From positions 10,676,501 through 10,740,500 of the forward strand of contig LR990053.1 in assembly GCA_905147135.1 (NCBI GenBank): a stretch of DNA of 64,000 nucleotides, read 5' to 3'. Numbering within the stretch: position 1 is the stretch's first letter; every line of letters starts with the position of its first letter. The DNA is from Blastobasis lacticolella. Taxonomy: Eukaryota > Arthropoda > Insecta > Lepidoptera > Blastobasidae. The notes beneath the pieces are model-generated. The model was not told the DNA's origin, made no database searches, and worked only from the letters and a program-made list of their open reading frames with translations. Both the position numbers and the translations under genes were made by a program. Positions 12,440 through 23,645 of this stretch are shown in pieces.

Positions 12440-12590
12440 TTTTGTTGCCAGAGCAACGTGCACCAGGGTTTTTAGAGGTGGGCAACGCATTAGCAATACC
12501 CGTGGTGATGCTAAATGTTTATAGGCCGCTGCGACCACTTTCCATCAGATGGCCCGATTAACTGTTTGTTTACCGCATGACATCAAAAAT
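12440..12590 (+). mobile_element. LINE 3' end fragment, family H-like
   Basis: Reads ggtgggcaacgcattagcaa, then a block with ggccgctgcgaccactttcc and atcagatggcccgatta. This matches the common lepidopteran LINE tail (gcggtnatcgcttaccatca). Short and truncated. Confidence 0.5.
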
Positions 12591-12789
12591 TAGACTTAAT
12601 TCTACAGTACAGTACAATAAATACAGTAAACAGAAAACGACTTTCTGACAAAGTGATCAATAGCGGTGCCTTCGTCACGCAATTTGTTGCCATCTCTAGT
12701 GGTAAAAATTAGTTCGCTCTTTTTCCACGCACCAATCGTAAGTTGTTGTTGTTGTTAAACGCGTAGTGCTTATTATAGGGAGTTCATCC

Positions 12790-13045
12790 TCACACCTTGG
12801 AGCTAAACTGGTCGCGAACTGTGCGGTTCCAAAGGAACTTTCTCCCACGCACGCTAAGGTTGTGGAACTAACTACCTGGAGAGTACAACATGGAGTTCTT
12901 CAAGAAAGGGGTTAAAAGGTTTTTTACGGGGTCGGCAACGCGTGGGTGATGCCTCTGGTATTGCAAACGTCCATAGGCTGCGGTGACTGCTTACCATCAG
13001 GCAGGCCGTAAGCTTGTTTGCAACCATGGAGGTATATAAAAAAAA
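12790..13045 (+). mobile_element. LINE 3' end, family H copy 1
   Basis: The central part encodes EYNMEFFKKGVKRF before a frameshift in a T run (ggttttttacgggg), then gcaacgcgtgggtgatgcct and the tail ccatcaggcaggccgtaagc. The same block occurs at 47311-47500 and, inverted, at 18000-18215. It is a 5'-truncated, frameshifted ORF2 end. Confidence 0.7.
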
Positions 13046-13791
13046 ATCTTACTGGATGGTTAAATCAGGCCAAGATGGCCGATCGTCCAGTCTAGAATCT
13101 CCATACCTATGGGCAGTAAAATGAACAGCATTGATTTTAATTATTTTTAACCACTCTTTTGTGTGTCTGTTTACGCTTATCGCTGTAGGCGTTCTTTATT
13201 TTGTGTCACTGTCTATCACCGGCTCGCTATATCACTATAGTATAATGCAGTACTATTAAAGACTCTCGCAGGCCATGCACAAATTGACTACTCCTATTTC
13301 AACCACCGCCATAAGCAAGGATTGGCCGAGACTTAACAGAATCCATATGAAATCGATGTTAACAACAAGCTACTTTAACTTAACATTGTCAATTCCTCTG
13401 ACAGACGGTCCCTGGATATAATATTCATATTTACTCCCAAAGTAGTATCTGTTCTCCCAAAAGGTGGTCATGATGAATTTAGCGCAGACCGGGTAAATTT
13501 ATCCAAAGCGAGCTCATACATAAGAGATGAGACTATGAAACTCAGACCCACACCGCTCTATTTTAATATTAGCGTATAAAGGATACCACATATTATTTTC
13601 CTTTCTCGAGCTATATAAATTTTTTTAAATGATAGCGATGAGTTCACACAAATCTACAACAATAAATTGGTCTCTAAAATTAACACTGGACTTTATTATA
13701 CCGGAATGGAATCCTCATTTTCAATTCTTTGTCATGCCCTTACCATGATGACCCGCTTATTTGTGTCATTCTACAATACAAAAAAAAGGTT
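13046..13791. other. Spacer
   Basis: No recognised gene or repeat. Confidence 0.35.
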
Positions 13792-13835
13792 AGGTATTAA
13801 TAAATACAGGCTCTAGCCTGCATTTATTAATACCT
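13792..13835. repeat. 44-bp near-perfect palindrome
   Basis: aggtattaataaatacaggc on the left pairs with gcctgcatttattaatacct on the right around a ctcta centre (one mismatch). Possibly a very short hairpin element. Confidence 0.8.
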
Positions 13836-13859
13836 CTAATAATTATTAATAGCTCTAGC

Positions 13860-13945
13860 TAATAGGCTGTTTCTAAACAGGCATAATCCCATCTTCGGCC
13901 ACATCTTCGCTTTCCATCGGATGAAATGGTGGTTGTGGCAGCATG
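13860..13945 (+). mobile_element. LINE tail fragment, family G
   Basis: Contains atcttcggccacatcttcgc followed by tttccatcggatgaaatggt, the G-family end of ORF2 and start of its 3' UTR. Very short. Confidence 0.5.
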
Positions 13946-14865
13946 TGTACACTACGTGACCGGTACCATAATAGTTCGTAAGCACATTCTATAGCGTAGA
14001 TATTTGTTTAAATACAAATTCAGGTCTAGATTTTGTAATAAATTGTTCAGTCGATAAGCTCGGTATGGAGTCTTACTTCCTCTCTGAATCAGTGGTGACA
14101 CCGACGTGAGAATGCCTACCTAATAAGAAGTAAAAAGAATTTAATCCAGAATTTGAAACAATACTTTCCAAAATCCACCACCACACACATCCCTGAGCTA
14201 CAACAACAAGGCTACAACATCATCATCATTAACATTTAGTAACAACAGTCGACCATTCTGTCCAACAGTAACAACAGTGCTCCAGCACTGGTCGGGAAGT
14301 CAGCCGGATGACATGGTTCTAACAAAATCAAAATAAACGGCAAAGTAACTCGTACTTGCTAAATAACAGTGCAAGAGAGACCCTAATCCTCTTTTTTCAT
14401 AAAACGACATTCTTTCAACCCTCTTCAATCCACCCGCATCAGTAAGAGCCGCGCGACAGTGAAGTCATTCTTTCATTCGTTCCTATTCGTCCGGTCATTC
14501 TTTCCTTGACGGCTCACGTTGAGAGGGTGAAAATGAAATTAAATTCTGGATGAAAGGAAGATCCCACTAGTGATAAAAGGGATCTCCTATGAATTATTCC
14601 CCCTTAAGATTTAGGAGGGTCCAAGACAATGGTCTAATCGCCCAATTAAGACTTTGTATGAGTTCAAAGAGGTGACTTAAGAATTTGGAGAACGCGGCAG
14701 GGGAGCGAAGGGTGACAGGTATTAGTCTGCCGTTTGTTATTATTTAGAACCGAGACGTTGGTCGTATAATGACATGTACTTGCGCAATTTAGCTGCATAT
14801 AAATTATTGTTAAAGCATTCTGAGGTTTGGTTCAAAAGTTTGGTGGTGATAAAAAATATAATCTA
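13946..14865. other. Spacer
   Basis: No recognised gene. Simple cat/caa repeats near 14200-14240. Confidence 0.35.
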
Positions 14866-15016
14866 ATCGTTAATATCCCAGTTGTGCTCTCGCAAACGAG
14901 GGCCCGGGATCCGCCTTGCCCTTGATTCAGGATTTGGCAGATCAGTTAATTACAGTGGAGCGACTGCCATCTGACGCCTGTGACCCTGCTACCAAGGGAA
15001 TCTGACCAGATTGGAA
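14866..15016 (-). mobile_element. SINE A, 3' part
   Basis: Inverted copy of the SINE A body: the end block (cccagttgtgctctcgcaaa), then gatttggcagatcagttaat and tacagtggagcgactgccat. Truncated before the tRNA head. Matches the complete copy at 57372-57748. Confidence 0.75.
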
Positions 15017-16027
15017 CAGTAGATAATAGATATTTTTTTTGCATAATTGTGTGCCTAAAGACAAGATATTTTACTGAAATACTAGTCAGTCCATTAATTT
15101 TATCGCTCATATTGTGCGCAAATAAAAGCTTCCAAAGTGAAGATAAAATTAAAACACGTTTATTACAGTCTGCGAGAATTTAATAGCAGTTTCAGACGAG
15201 TTAACCCTCAAACAGCTTTAGTCATTCATATTCATAGTCTATGAATGAGTGAGTGGTGAGGTGACTTCAGAATCAATTTTTCCTCAAGAGTTACCTTGTC
15301 ATTTTTATGTACTTATGGATTTCATAAATGCTTACAAAACAAGAGCATAAGATCATTACCACATTAGGAATCATGTTCCCGTGCAGTTGCTAGAAGTTTT
15401 TTTTGGCATTCATGAATATTTATTTTATTTATACAATAAAAAATACTCTGGGGTTCAAGAACGAGGTCTTTCGGCATAAGGGACCACTAATAATGCTATC
15501 TTCATTTAGTTCATTTAGTAAATTGTTGCTAAAATCATAACCCTTCCTTTTGGCTTTGCCGTAGCCGGGTAACGAAATATACATACGTGAATATGTCAGC
15601 TTGCTTTAACGCATTATTTTACTTTACGTTTATTCAAATGGACTATAACAGAACCAAAAATCCGATACACTATCAAATGCAGCCCTTCGCCTCGTAAATT
15701 CAGCGATCGGCTGTGTTTCGGCCGTAGGCGGCGCGAATCGGTCATAATTTCCGATTTCACGAACGATTGACTAAAGCCAACACCTTTCATGCACAGGGTT
15801 AGGATTGAGAGTGTATACTGTGGAGTGATTGTGTACCTCTATCGTTTTCGTTTGGTTTTCGAATGGGTTGTCGTCGTGTAATTTTTGTTGTTTCCGATCT
15901 ACATCATCATACAGTACCATACATCATACAATCACCTATGGTGCAGTCATTCAACTAACTACATAACCCCATGACCTTATGATAATCCATATGTCAATAT
16001 GGAGTAAGGGGTCAGCTAATTAGTTGT
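15017..16027. other. Spacer with a compact non-repeat segment
   Basis: No gene. Around 15700-15790 (gatcggctgtgtttcggccg) the sequence is compact and unlike the neighbouring repeats. Confidence 0.3.
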
Positions 16028-16150
16028 ATGACTATACACTGCTGGACATATTATGCCTTTCTCAATGAGCACGAAAGAACCCAGACCTCTGTTTGCCACA
16101 TCCAGCTTCTAATAGTAGCCTTTCGCAAATCGGGACGAAAGTATTCTATC
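16028..16150 (-). mobile_element. Degraded LINE tail, family D
   Basis: The plus strand carries cactgctggacatattatgc then ctttctcaatgagcacgaaa and gccacatccagctt, a diverged form of the D hallmark at 55-120. Old and truncated. Confidence 0.45.
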
Positions 16151-16301
16151 TGGCCTAGACCTTTTGTTTCTTTGTTAAATCTCTTACTTGTATTATCTTT
16201 CGTATAGGTGCGTATTTATCGTTCCATTCTCTCTCTCTGTCTCTTAAATGAACCATCGACAACACCACAGGCAAACAAAATGTCAGCCGCACACCAAACG
16301 A

Positions 16302-16364
16302 AAGCGATAGACTATCGTAATCAAGCGATAGAGTTTCGTAACCAAGCGATAGAGATACGTAATT
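16302..16364 (+). repeat. 21-bp tandem repeat, three units
   Basis: Three units beginning aagcgatagact, aagcgatagagt and aagcgatagaga at 16302, 16323 and 16344. The period is a multiple of three. The plus frame from 16208 to 16414 runs through it, giving a repeating QAIEFRN-like heptad. No further evidence that the frame is expressed. Confidence 0.85.
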
Positions 16365-16887
16365 ACCCCACTGAATCGAAATCGGCGGCTATTACTGCCG
16401 CACTGGGACCATAACGACCTCCTTTGTGGTGATTTGCAAACTATGAATACTGAACCGTCCGTTGGTGGACTCCATCTGTGTATCGTGTGCCGATAGGTAA
16501 TCATATTGATTGGGTTTCAATATTATAACGCTAAATCCATTATACGTTGACGTAAGTCGTGCTTGTGGGGCCGATATAAGTTAACAAAATATTTCTTACT
16601 AACATAAATTAGGTTAAATATTGTAGTGTCATGCCAAACTAGTGCTCAGCTTAGCGTATGCTGAGCTGAGCTGATATATGGTGACGGTTTTGCACTTTGA
16701 AGATCATCAACTTCAGGGACCCGGAGACTGGTTGAGCCGATCGGCACCCCGTGACGATATATTATATTATTATTATAAAGGACCAACTGACCAACGGTGT
16801 TCTAACTGTCCTAAGTGTTAGTATGATTGTCGTGCTATGTATACACAGTTCCAACGTAACGTACTAAACTTAACAATAAATACATCA

Positions 16888-17200
16888 CAAAAAACTACGG
16901 CGAGTGCATCCGTGGCAGCCTTGGTGTGAGAGATATTGCGAATAAAATCGAAGAGGCACGGTTGCGCTGGTTTTGTCACGTATTGCGTAAGCCTTGGATA
17001 CGTTGAAAACTAGGTGCCTGTCTGTATCAGGTAATAGGTCCCGCGGGAGACCCAAGAAACGATGGACTGACATCGCCGAGTCGGGCGCGAGAGCCAACGG
17101 CTTGCGCCGTGAGGATGCCGAAGAACGGGCGAAGTGGAGAAATCAACAGACGATCCTGGCAGAAGCCGGCATTGACTACTCGGATGATGATGATGATGAC
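16888..17200 (+). pseudogene. LINE ORF2 C-terminus, family N, frameshifted
   Basis: Two adjoining frames encode the end of a non-LTR reverse transcriptase. The first reads VRDIANKIEEARLRWFCHVL (about 16922-16981). The second, from about 16994, reads SGNRSRGRPKKRWTD, then LRREDAEERAKWRNQ, then a Glu/Asp-rich end at a GATGATGATGATGAC run. GRPKKRW and DAEERAKW are known features of this class of ORF2 C-terminus. A frameshift near 16990 breaks it; the RT core is absent. Confidence 0.8.
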
Positions 17201-17343
17201 AGCTACAGCCCTTACCTACATAAACTGAAACTGTTATCTACAGTTATGGGGTGTATCACCACGGTTTATTTTAAAAGTTCCATTGTAGTGGAAATACACG
17301 CAAAATTAAAAACATTATAAGTGTAGCTACCTAAGTAAGTAGT

Positions 17344-17633
17344 AGCCTTTTGTATATTTATTTTTATTTTAGACAAGAATTTTGCCTTCCAACAATCTTG
17401 GAAAAATTAACGAAAAATGTAACCTGATTCAAAAGAAACTAGCTACATAATTTAACCACAAAAGGATACCCAGAATATTTCCTCCACGGCTAAGCCTTTT
17501 GTACATATTTTTTTATTATACTTAAGAATTTAGCCTCAATTATCTCGGAAAAAATGAACGAAAAATTTAACCGATTCAAAAGAAACTAGCTACATAATTT
17601 AAACACAAAGGGATACCCACAACGTTTTCTCTA
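17344..17633. repeat. 149-bp tandem duplication
   Basis: Unit 1 (17344-17492) and unit 2 (17493-17633) both run from agccttttgta through attcaaaagaaactagctac to a ggatacccacaa-like end. Roughly 80 percent alike by eye. Not linked to any family here. Confidence 0.85.
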
Positions 17634-17999
17634 CGGCTGAAAACGAATAAATTATGAAATCGGCAAAAGCTTTTAGCTGTCACAATTTATCTTAATTCTG
17701 AGAGTACGCATACACTAATGCGATTAGGTTGTTTCACTAAACCACTTACCCTAATGAGGTATTCATTCATTCCGCTGGGATTTAGTACCGTACCGGGATC
17801 GAGACCTAAGGTTTTTAGACTACAAATTTGATTAACGAGGTCCCTCGAGGAAACGTGGGTATCGGTTTTATAACTACACTGAAAGTTTGAATTTGTAATA
17901 TAAAGTTGTAAAATTGGCGATTGCGGAGTGGGTAAGTCCCATTATGAATATGAGTATAAATACAATGAAAAACGGACAGCACGGAGATTATTATTTATC
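17634..17999. other. Spacer
   Basis: Nothing recognised. Confidence 0.35.
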
Positions 18000-18215
18000 T
18001 CACTAAGGTGGCAAACAAGCTTACGACCTGCCTGATGGTGAGCAGTCACCGCAGCCTATAGACGTTTGTAATACCAGGGGCATCATTAACGCGTTTCCGA
18101 CTCTGTAAAAACTCTTTTTTTAAGAACTCCATGTTGTACTCTCCAGGGAAAACCTCTACAGGTAGTTCATTCCGCAACCATAGTGTGCGTCGGAGAAAGT
18201 TCGCGACCAATGATG
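18000..18215 (-). mobile_element. LINE 3' end, family H copy 2
   Basis: Inverse of the 12790 copy: gcctgatggtgagcagtcac, aacgcgtttccgactctgta, then aactccatgttgtactctcc and gtgtgcgtcggagaaagttc. 5'-truncated. Confidence 0.7.
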
Positions 18216-20699
18216 ATTACTGTATGATCCTCTCATTTAATCGGTGTTTTGAAAGAGCCTGTTAATTTGTCAATAGTCACCATGGTCAGTTTTTCATAGT
18301 TATAACCTTCTGAATTGACAAAAATAATCTTTGTGGTTGTGTACGTCTCTAGCCACCCCGTATTGTCGTGAAGGTACACCTACTATTTCTTTGTGATCAT
18401 TTGATCTACATCATTGCATTTACAGGCTGTCTGTAGCTACTTAGTTCCATTTACTTCACAGCCAGTAGCATCAAGTACCCTTGAAGATGTAGGATCACTC
18501 TAAGATGCTGGTTGTAATGTAACTTGGCCCCTAGTTTGTGTAGTACCTTAAAGCCAACACTAAGATTAAGGACGGCTTAAATTATTTCCCTACTGAGGAC
18601 CATCGTACGCGAATTGAATAACAACTGATGAGGGCGCCTTTTGATTGGGGCTACGAAACTGGCGGACCCGCGTTTAGGAGGTTGTTGTTTGGACATAATT
18701 TAGTACACACGATATATGCAGATTGTTTCTATCTTTTCTATGGATCCGCATAGCGGCAGCGAATAAGGAGGAGATTGTTCCCCGTGACGGTACCGTGTCT
18801 TAGATAAACTGATAGAAATACCGACTTACTTTGAATGTAACGTGTTAGTTATTTAGTAGATGGCTAGACGCAATTAGAGAGTATTTCAACTTGGTTTCCT
18901 GACATGCCTGATAAATTTAAATCGGAATTTTAAAATCTATCTAGCTATGGTCATTTTTAATAAGCCTACACATGATTCAAACGAAAGCTCCCGCCAGGTC
19001 TGTCTGTTTTATCAAATGATCGGTCTATCTATAGGTAGGTACAGGACGATAAAGTACTTTTATCATATTTTTTAATAATCAGGTCGGACCTATACCTACT
19101 ATATTTTAAGGCTTATAGATACTAATCAAGTGATTGTTGAATATGCATTAAATATTCTTTTGCACAAATTCAATGCTCATTGTGTAATGCGAATTAAATT
19201 TGTGCACCACATAGACGGAAGACACAGCCTTTATTTTATTGTAAGTAGTAGCTTAATTACGACGCTCGTTTTATAGCCCTACACAGACGTAATCCAAATC
19301 CGTTATTTGTCCATTTATTTACATCGTCTGCTCCGAGATTTAAATTCGTAATCCCTTTAGTATTTCGGGACAGAAACTCGAAGTGGTTCGTTAGCTTGTA
19401 AAATAGAATTTATTACATCAAGTGCTTGCTTCAGGTCTCGGAAGACAGACAGAGCTTTATAGGTGGCCTCAATTTTTAATTAAAATTTCGAAATATGTAT
19501 AAGAAGGCTACAGTCCAAAAGTGGGCTGTTGATGATAATTATTAACAATACTTAAGGAGTAATTACAAATATAAATTTCACATTTCAATTCAACCAAACT
19601 GTCTCTACTAGATGTATGTCTCCACTGGAGCCTTCATTTGAATTGAATAAGTAAATAAAAATATTAAAAAATCTGCACAACAAATTATATTAAAGAACAA
19701 GACTTCTCTGCATTTAATCAAAATAATTTCACCCAAATATCGCCGGCCTCTTTAATGACAGAATAACGATCAATTACGCACAATAATACTGCACCATCTG
19801 TTTCCAAATGAAGTTTCCCAAAAACTCCGCGAAGAAAACGGCAACTATGCGAGCATTGCTTTCCAATGGTGCTTAGGGGGTATTCCCGTATAAATCTTGG
19901 TCGTATGCTAATTTTATTTCATTAAGGCTGCGGGTATGGACTATGAGCAATATTGCTCGGCTGAGTTACTGCCCGCCCGCCCCAGGATTAACTAATGGCC
20001 GTTTATCTTGTAAAGATCCCCCCGCATTAGCCCCCAGAAGATGCGCGCCAATTATTAATGCGCGAAAACACGGCCCACGGAAAGGAGAGGCTACTCAAAT
20101 TGCGCACTGAGTTTCGACAGATGGCGCTGTGTTTATAGAAAAATGACAACAGATGGCGCTACGGACAAGTGTCAATGTGTTATTTGGGGGACACTAAAAT
20201 ATTTGTGACTGAAACCACTAAAATGGTTGTGCTTAGAGGCGCCCTTAGAGTTAAAAAGCATTTCAGTATTCGGGCGTGAGTCGTATAAAATCTCAAAAAA
20301 GGGTTTAGTCGCGTTCTCATTTCAAAGAAATATCGTTTTAATTACCTACACAATCCGCTAGAGTTGTCACTGTCAACACGCGTGCCTTAAACTCGTGCGT
20401 ACAATCAGAGGTACAGTCTGCCGCGTGATACATGCAGCTCGTTACATCGTAATCAGCGCCGAGGGCGTTACGACGAACAACGTCATTATTGTACCCTGTT
20501 ACTGTTACCGTGCTTTTGCGAGATCGTACAACATTTGAAGATAGTGGGCCTTAGAAGTATGACGTACTAGGTAAAACGCGTACTGTTCCAAAAACTTTCT
20601 CTTTGAGCATTTCGAAGTATGCGTCGTTTTCAGGGCTTATTATTTGCCTTATATTCTTTACTAGCAGGAAATCTATAATATCGACTTTTATAATGCGTA
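18216..20699. other. Mostly unique stretch with possible regulatory DNA
   Basis: No coding gene recognised. The 19720-20080 part is unusually GC-rich and compact for the region, with TAATTA-type cores (aggattaactaatggccg, gcgccaattattaatgcgcg), and lacks repeat hallmarks. Treated as a candidate conserved non-coding element by inference. Confidence 0.35.
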
Positions 20700-20876
20700 C
20701 GGCTAAGGAGTAGAACGCGTTGCCTGCGAGTGTGTTTCTTGATCAATATTATCTAGATGCCTTTAAGGCTAGAGTGAATAGGCTGTTCCAAGACGGGCAT
20801 GCTCCATCTTCATCCGCATCATCACTTACCAACAGGTGAGATGGTGGTCAAATTCCTGTCTTGTATAAGATAAAAA
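20700..20876 (+). mobile_element. LINE 3' end, family G copy 3
   Basis: Encodes NALPASVFLDQYYLDAFKAR then VNRLFQDGHAPSS and ends SLTNRstop, followed by the gagatggtggtcaaattcct 3' UTR block and an A-run. Same C-terminus as the 11680 copy. Confidence 0.75.
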
Positions 20877-22428
20877 AAAAGTGTCTTGTTTTTCAGTAGC
20901 TACTTTTCCACCTTCTCAAATCATACGTGTGGTCTTGTATCAAACTTTGAAATATCTCAGATATCTCTTGTTTTCATAATACCTATTTACTGCATTTTCA
21001 CGCCTTTTTGGCATTTTGTATCTAAATTATAAACAAAATGTATTAAAAACATCATTTCAATGATGTTGATCGTGATTCCGCTTATTTGCATCATTGTGAG
21101 GGTAGGTCTCGGTTGAAACAAAAACCGATAGTCGGAAACGCTCGATTAATATTCGCGCCTGACGTCAGGAAATCGGTTATAAATCGTTGATGGGGTGTCA
21201 TTCTTTGAATTACAATGGCCGCGTGAAACGATACTGTTTGTTTTCGAAATGAAATTAAAATTTATTTGCTCATCTGACAGTTGTGAAATTAAACTTGTTT
21301 GTTTACGGATTTGCGGTTGCGTGAGTACCTAGTAAATGTGTAGGTAGATATTTTAAATTATACTACCCACTTTTCGTTAGGTACTTTATATTCAAACAAA
21401 ATCTATTTTATGTCATAGGTACCCTGTGCTTTATTTGTCAACACAAAAAGCATTTACGTCTCCATAAACACGAATGTTAAATCACGAGTACAAAAACGAT
21501 TTCTCCTGTACCTTTGCACAAAGCAACGTAAATTATCACCTGCCTACGTCTGCCTCTTCGCTTGAAACAGCTCTTTTTGAAATGAAAACGCAAGAACGCA
21601 ACTGTTATGTTTTCACACAGTGATTAAAGTGAAGTGTCACAACAAAATGGCAACATGGCGCTGGGCGGGGGTGACGTCACTTTGCCGCGCTTCAAAAAGG
21701 CGGGAACGCATTGCGGCTTTGACACCGCCCCGATAGTGGTAAACGTTGATGACTGTAATTTTCGTTGTTTACTGTACCTACGCGTTTTTTGTGATTTAAG
21801 TCTTAGTATTGATGTTTAAAGTCTATTTTTGTGCAGGTGTCGCGACGGAGATCGATTTTTGTGTACTCGAATGGCATCCCTTTTATCTGGAAGGGTTCAC
21901 ACCTTATCTTCGCGAAGCAGTCTTTTTAAAAACAAAAGAGGAAGAGTCAGACAGACACTATCAGCGGGGCGCCGGCAGTCGGGACTCCATAGTAAATCCT
22001 AAGAGATTACGCACTGAGTGATTGTTCTTTGGGAACTTTGCGGTAATATTCGTGAAAGTGATTGTTACGAATGCACCACATGATTTACGTACGTTGCGCG
22101 TCGCCTCCCCACGAGTATGCTTTGCCAAGGGGAACTATGCGACTAGAATTGAATCGATAAATGAGAAGTTTACCGTGAGGTGTTATGACTGAGAGGCGAT
22201 TTGAAGGATTAAAGCTGAGTAAAATAACAGCCTTTTCAAATCTTTATAGTCTTGTAAAGCTCGTCTTTAATGATGAATGGTAATGAACGTTATTTTTGTT
22301 AGTTTGTCTTATTGTCATTTAGGACAGAACATGGCATGCTCTACTTTTACCTCTCTACCGTTGATAAAAGCTAGTAGCTACCTACAAAATCTTCCATTTC
22401 AATATTTACACATTTATAGATTGATAGT
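20877..22428. other. Unique spacer with two CRE octamers
   Basis: TGACGTCA occurs at 21160-21167 and 21672-21679. Short plus frames at 21634-22021 have no recognised domain. Confidence 0.35.
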
Positions 22429-22572
22429 GGCCGTGTGGTGTCATTCATTGTAATATTTAAACACTGCGATCTCCAACCTGCGTGCCAAGCGTGGAAATTA
22501 TGGCAACAACCTCCCCCTTCGTAGGAGAGGCCCTAAGTCCTGCAGTAGACTGTTACGGGCTGTGATGATGAG
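22429..22572 (+). mobile_element. SINE-like retroposon C, copy 3, internally deleted
   Basis: Starts ggccgtgtggtgtc like the full copies, then jumps straight to attgtaatatttaaacactg, so about 110-120 bp of the 5' interior is missing. The 3' half (ctccaacctgcgtgccaagc to gtgatgatga) is intact. Confidence 0.8.
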
Positions 22573-22594
22573 ATAGATATAGGTATAGACGGAT

Positions 22595-22725
22595 AAACAC
22601 TTTTTGCTATTGCAAAAACATAATACAGTATAGTTAAAATCAGTAAGAAACAGTTGAGCAAACGCGGCCTTATCGCTACAAGCGATATCTTCCAGGCAAC
22701 CTTCACAGAACTGTAGAAGAGAGAT
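22595..22725 (-). mobile_element. LINE 3' tail, family J copy 1
   Basis: On the minus strand: gttgcctggaagatatcgct, then tagcgataaggccgcgtttg and a 3' UTR ending near ttgcaatagcaaaaag. This 'tggaagatatcgctt...gcgataaggccgc' block is a frequent lepidopteran LINE tail; copies occur at 59040 and 59205. Confidence 0.65.
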
Positions 22726-23244
22726 AGAACAGCAGAGTTGAGCACTAACATTGACTATTTTCTAACACCCACTCCCATGCGAAAACGATCCTCATTATAC
22801 AAACTTGCACCATAATCTGAACACAAGCACCCAATGCTCGAATACAGGGGGTGTAGCTTAGCAATGAGAGGCTAGTATGATAATAAAAGTGGTGGATCGC
22901 CATCAAGCGGCGTGACGCCTGCATGCGGCTATGGGGAAAGTTTTCTTATTATTTTTTATTTATTGTAACCCCCGCTGTGTCGGTGGAAGTTAGCTCTGTA
23001 GTATAATAAGTTCATCTATTGTTCTGGTGTTTTTTTTTGGGAATGTTGATTTTATTGTAAAGTGTAAGATATAGACGAATGGATGGACAAAATTTACGTT
23101 TTAATTATTTGAATAGTTGAATAGTGCAGAGTGGTTAGATGTAGTAGAGCTTCATTAAGTTTTGTTTATAAATTTTGGGCGATAACTGAACACAATGGTT
23201 TTGATTGAAAGAAGTAAACACCGGTATCTGCATTATTTATTATA
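22726..23244. other. Spacer
   Basis: No gene recognised. Confidence 0.35.
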
Positions 23245-23335
23245 GAATTAAAACACTTTTTTACACTTATATAATGCAATATAGTTGAACATGTGTTTTA
23301 ATTCTATCACACAATGGAGTTCCATCAAGAATGCA
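23245..23335. mobile_element. Short inverted-repeat element S, copy 1
   Basis: tagaattaaaacac at 23252-23265 is answered by gtgttttaattcta near 23293-23306. The outer part (gttccatcaagaatgc) matches, in reverse orientation, gcattcttgatggaac at 53632-53647. Two copies with an internal palindrome suggest a small MITE family. Confidence 0.55.
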
Positions 23336-23559
23336 CTATACAAACTAGTTATTAATTATATTAACTAACAATACGGACTGAATAAGTAAAATAAACTTTC
23401 ATAAAATAATATAATAAAACAAAAATCACAGAAAAATTTTTCATCACTTACGGTATTTTGAAAACGGAGAGGGCAGATTCGAATTGTGTTTGAATTCGCT
23501 CTGGATTGTATTGTCAGCGGTAGAGATTGTCACCGCATTGGTGTTGTTTCGTTTTTTTA

Positions 23560-23645
23560 TACCACTAAGATGCAAACAAGCTTTCGGCCCGCCTAATGGT
23601 AAGCAGTCACCGCTGTCTATGGTCGTTTGCAATACAGGCATTGAC
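23560..23645 (-). mobile_element. LINE tail fragment, family H copy 3
   Basis: agatgcaaacaagctttcgg then cgcctaatggtaagcagtca and cgtttgcaatacaggc: the H tail in reverse orientation, very short. Confidence 0.6.

Noticed and set aside
16994..17320. 108-codon frame as an independent gene
   Set aside because: Its residues are the C-terminus of a LINE ORF2 (GRPKKRW, DAEERAKW) followed by non-coding flank.
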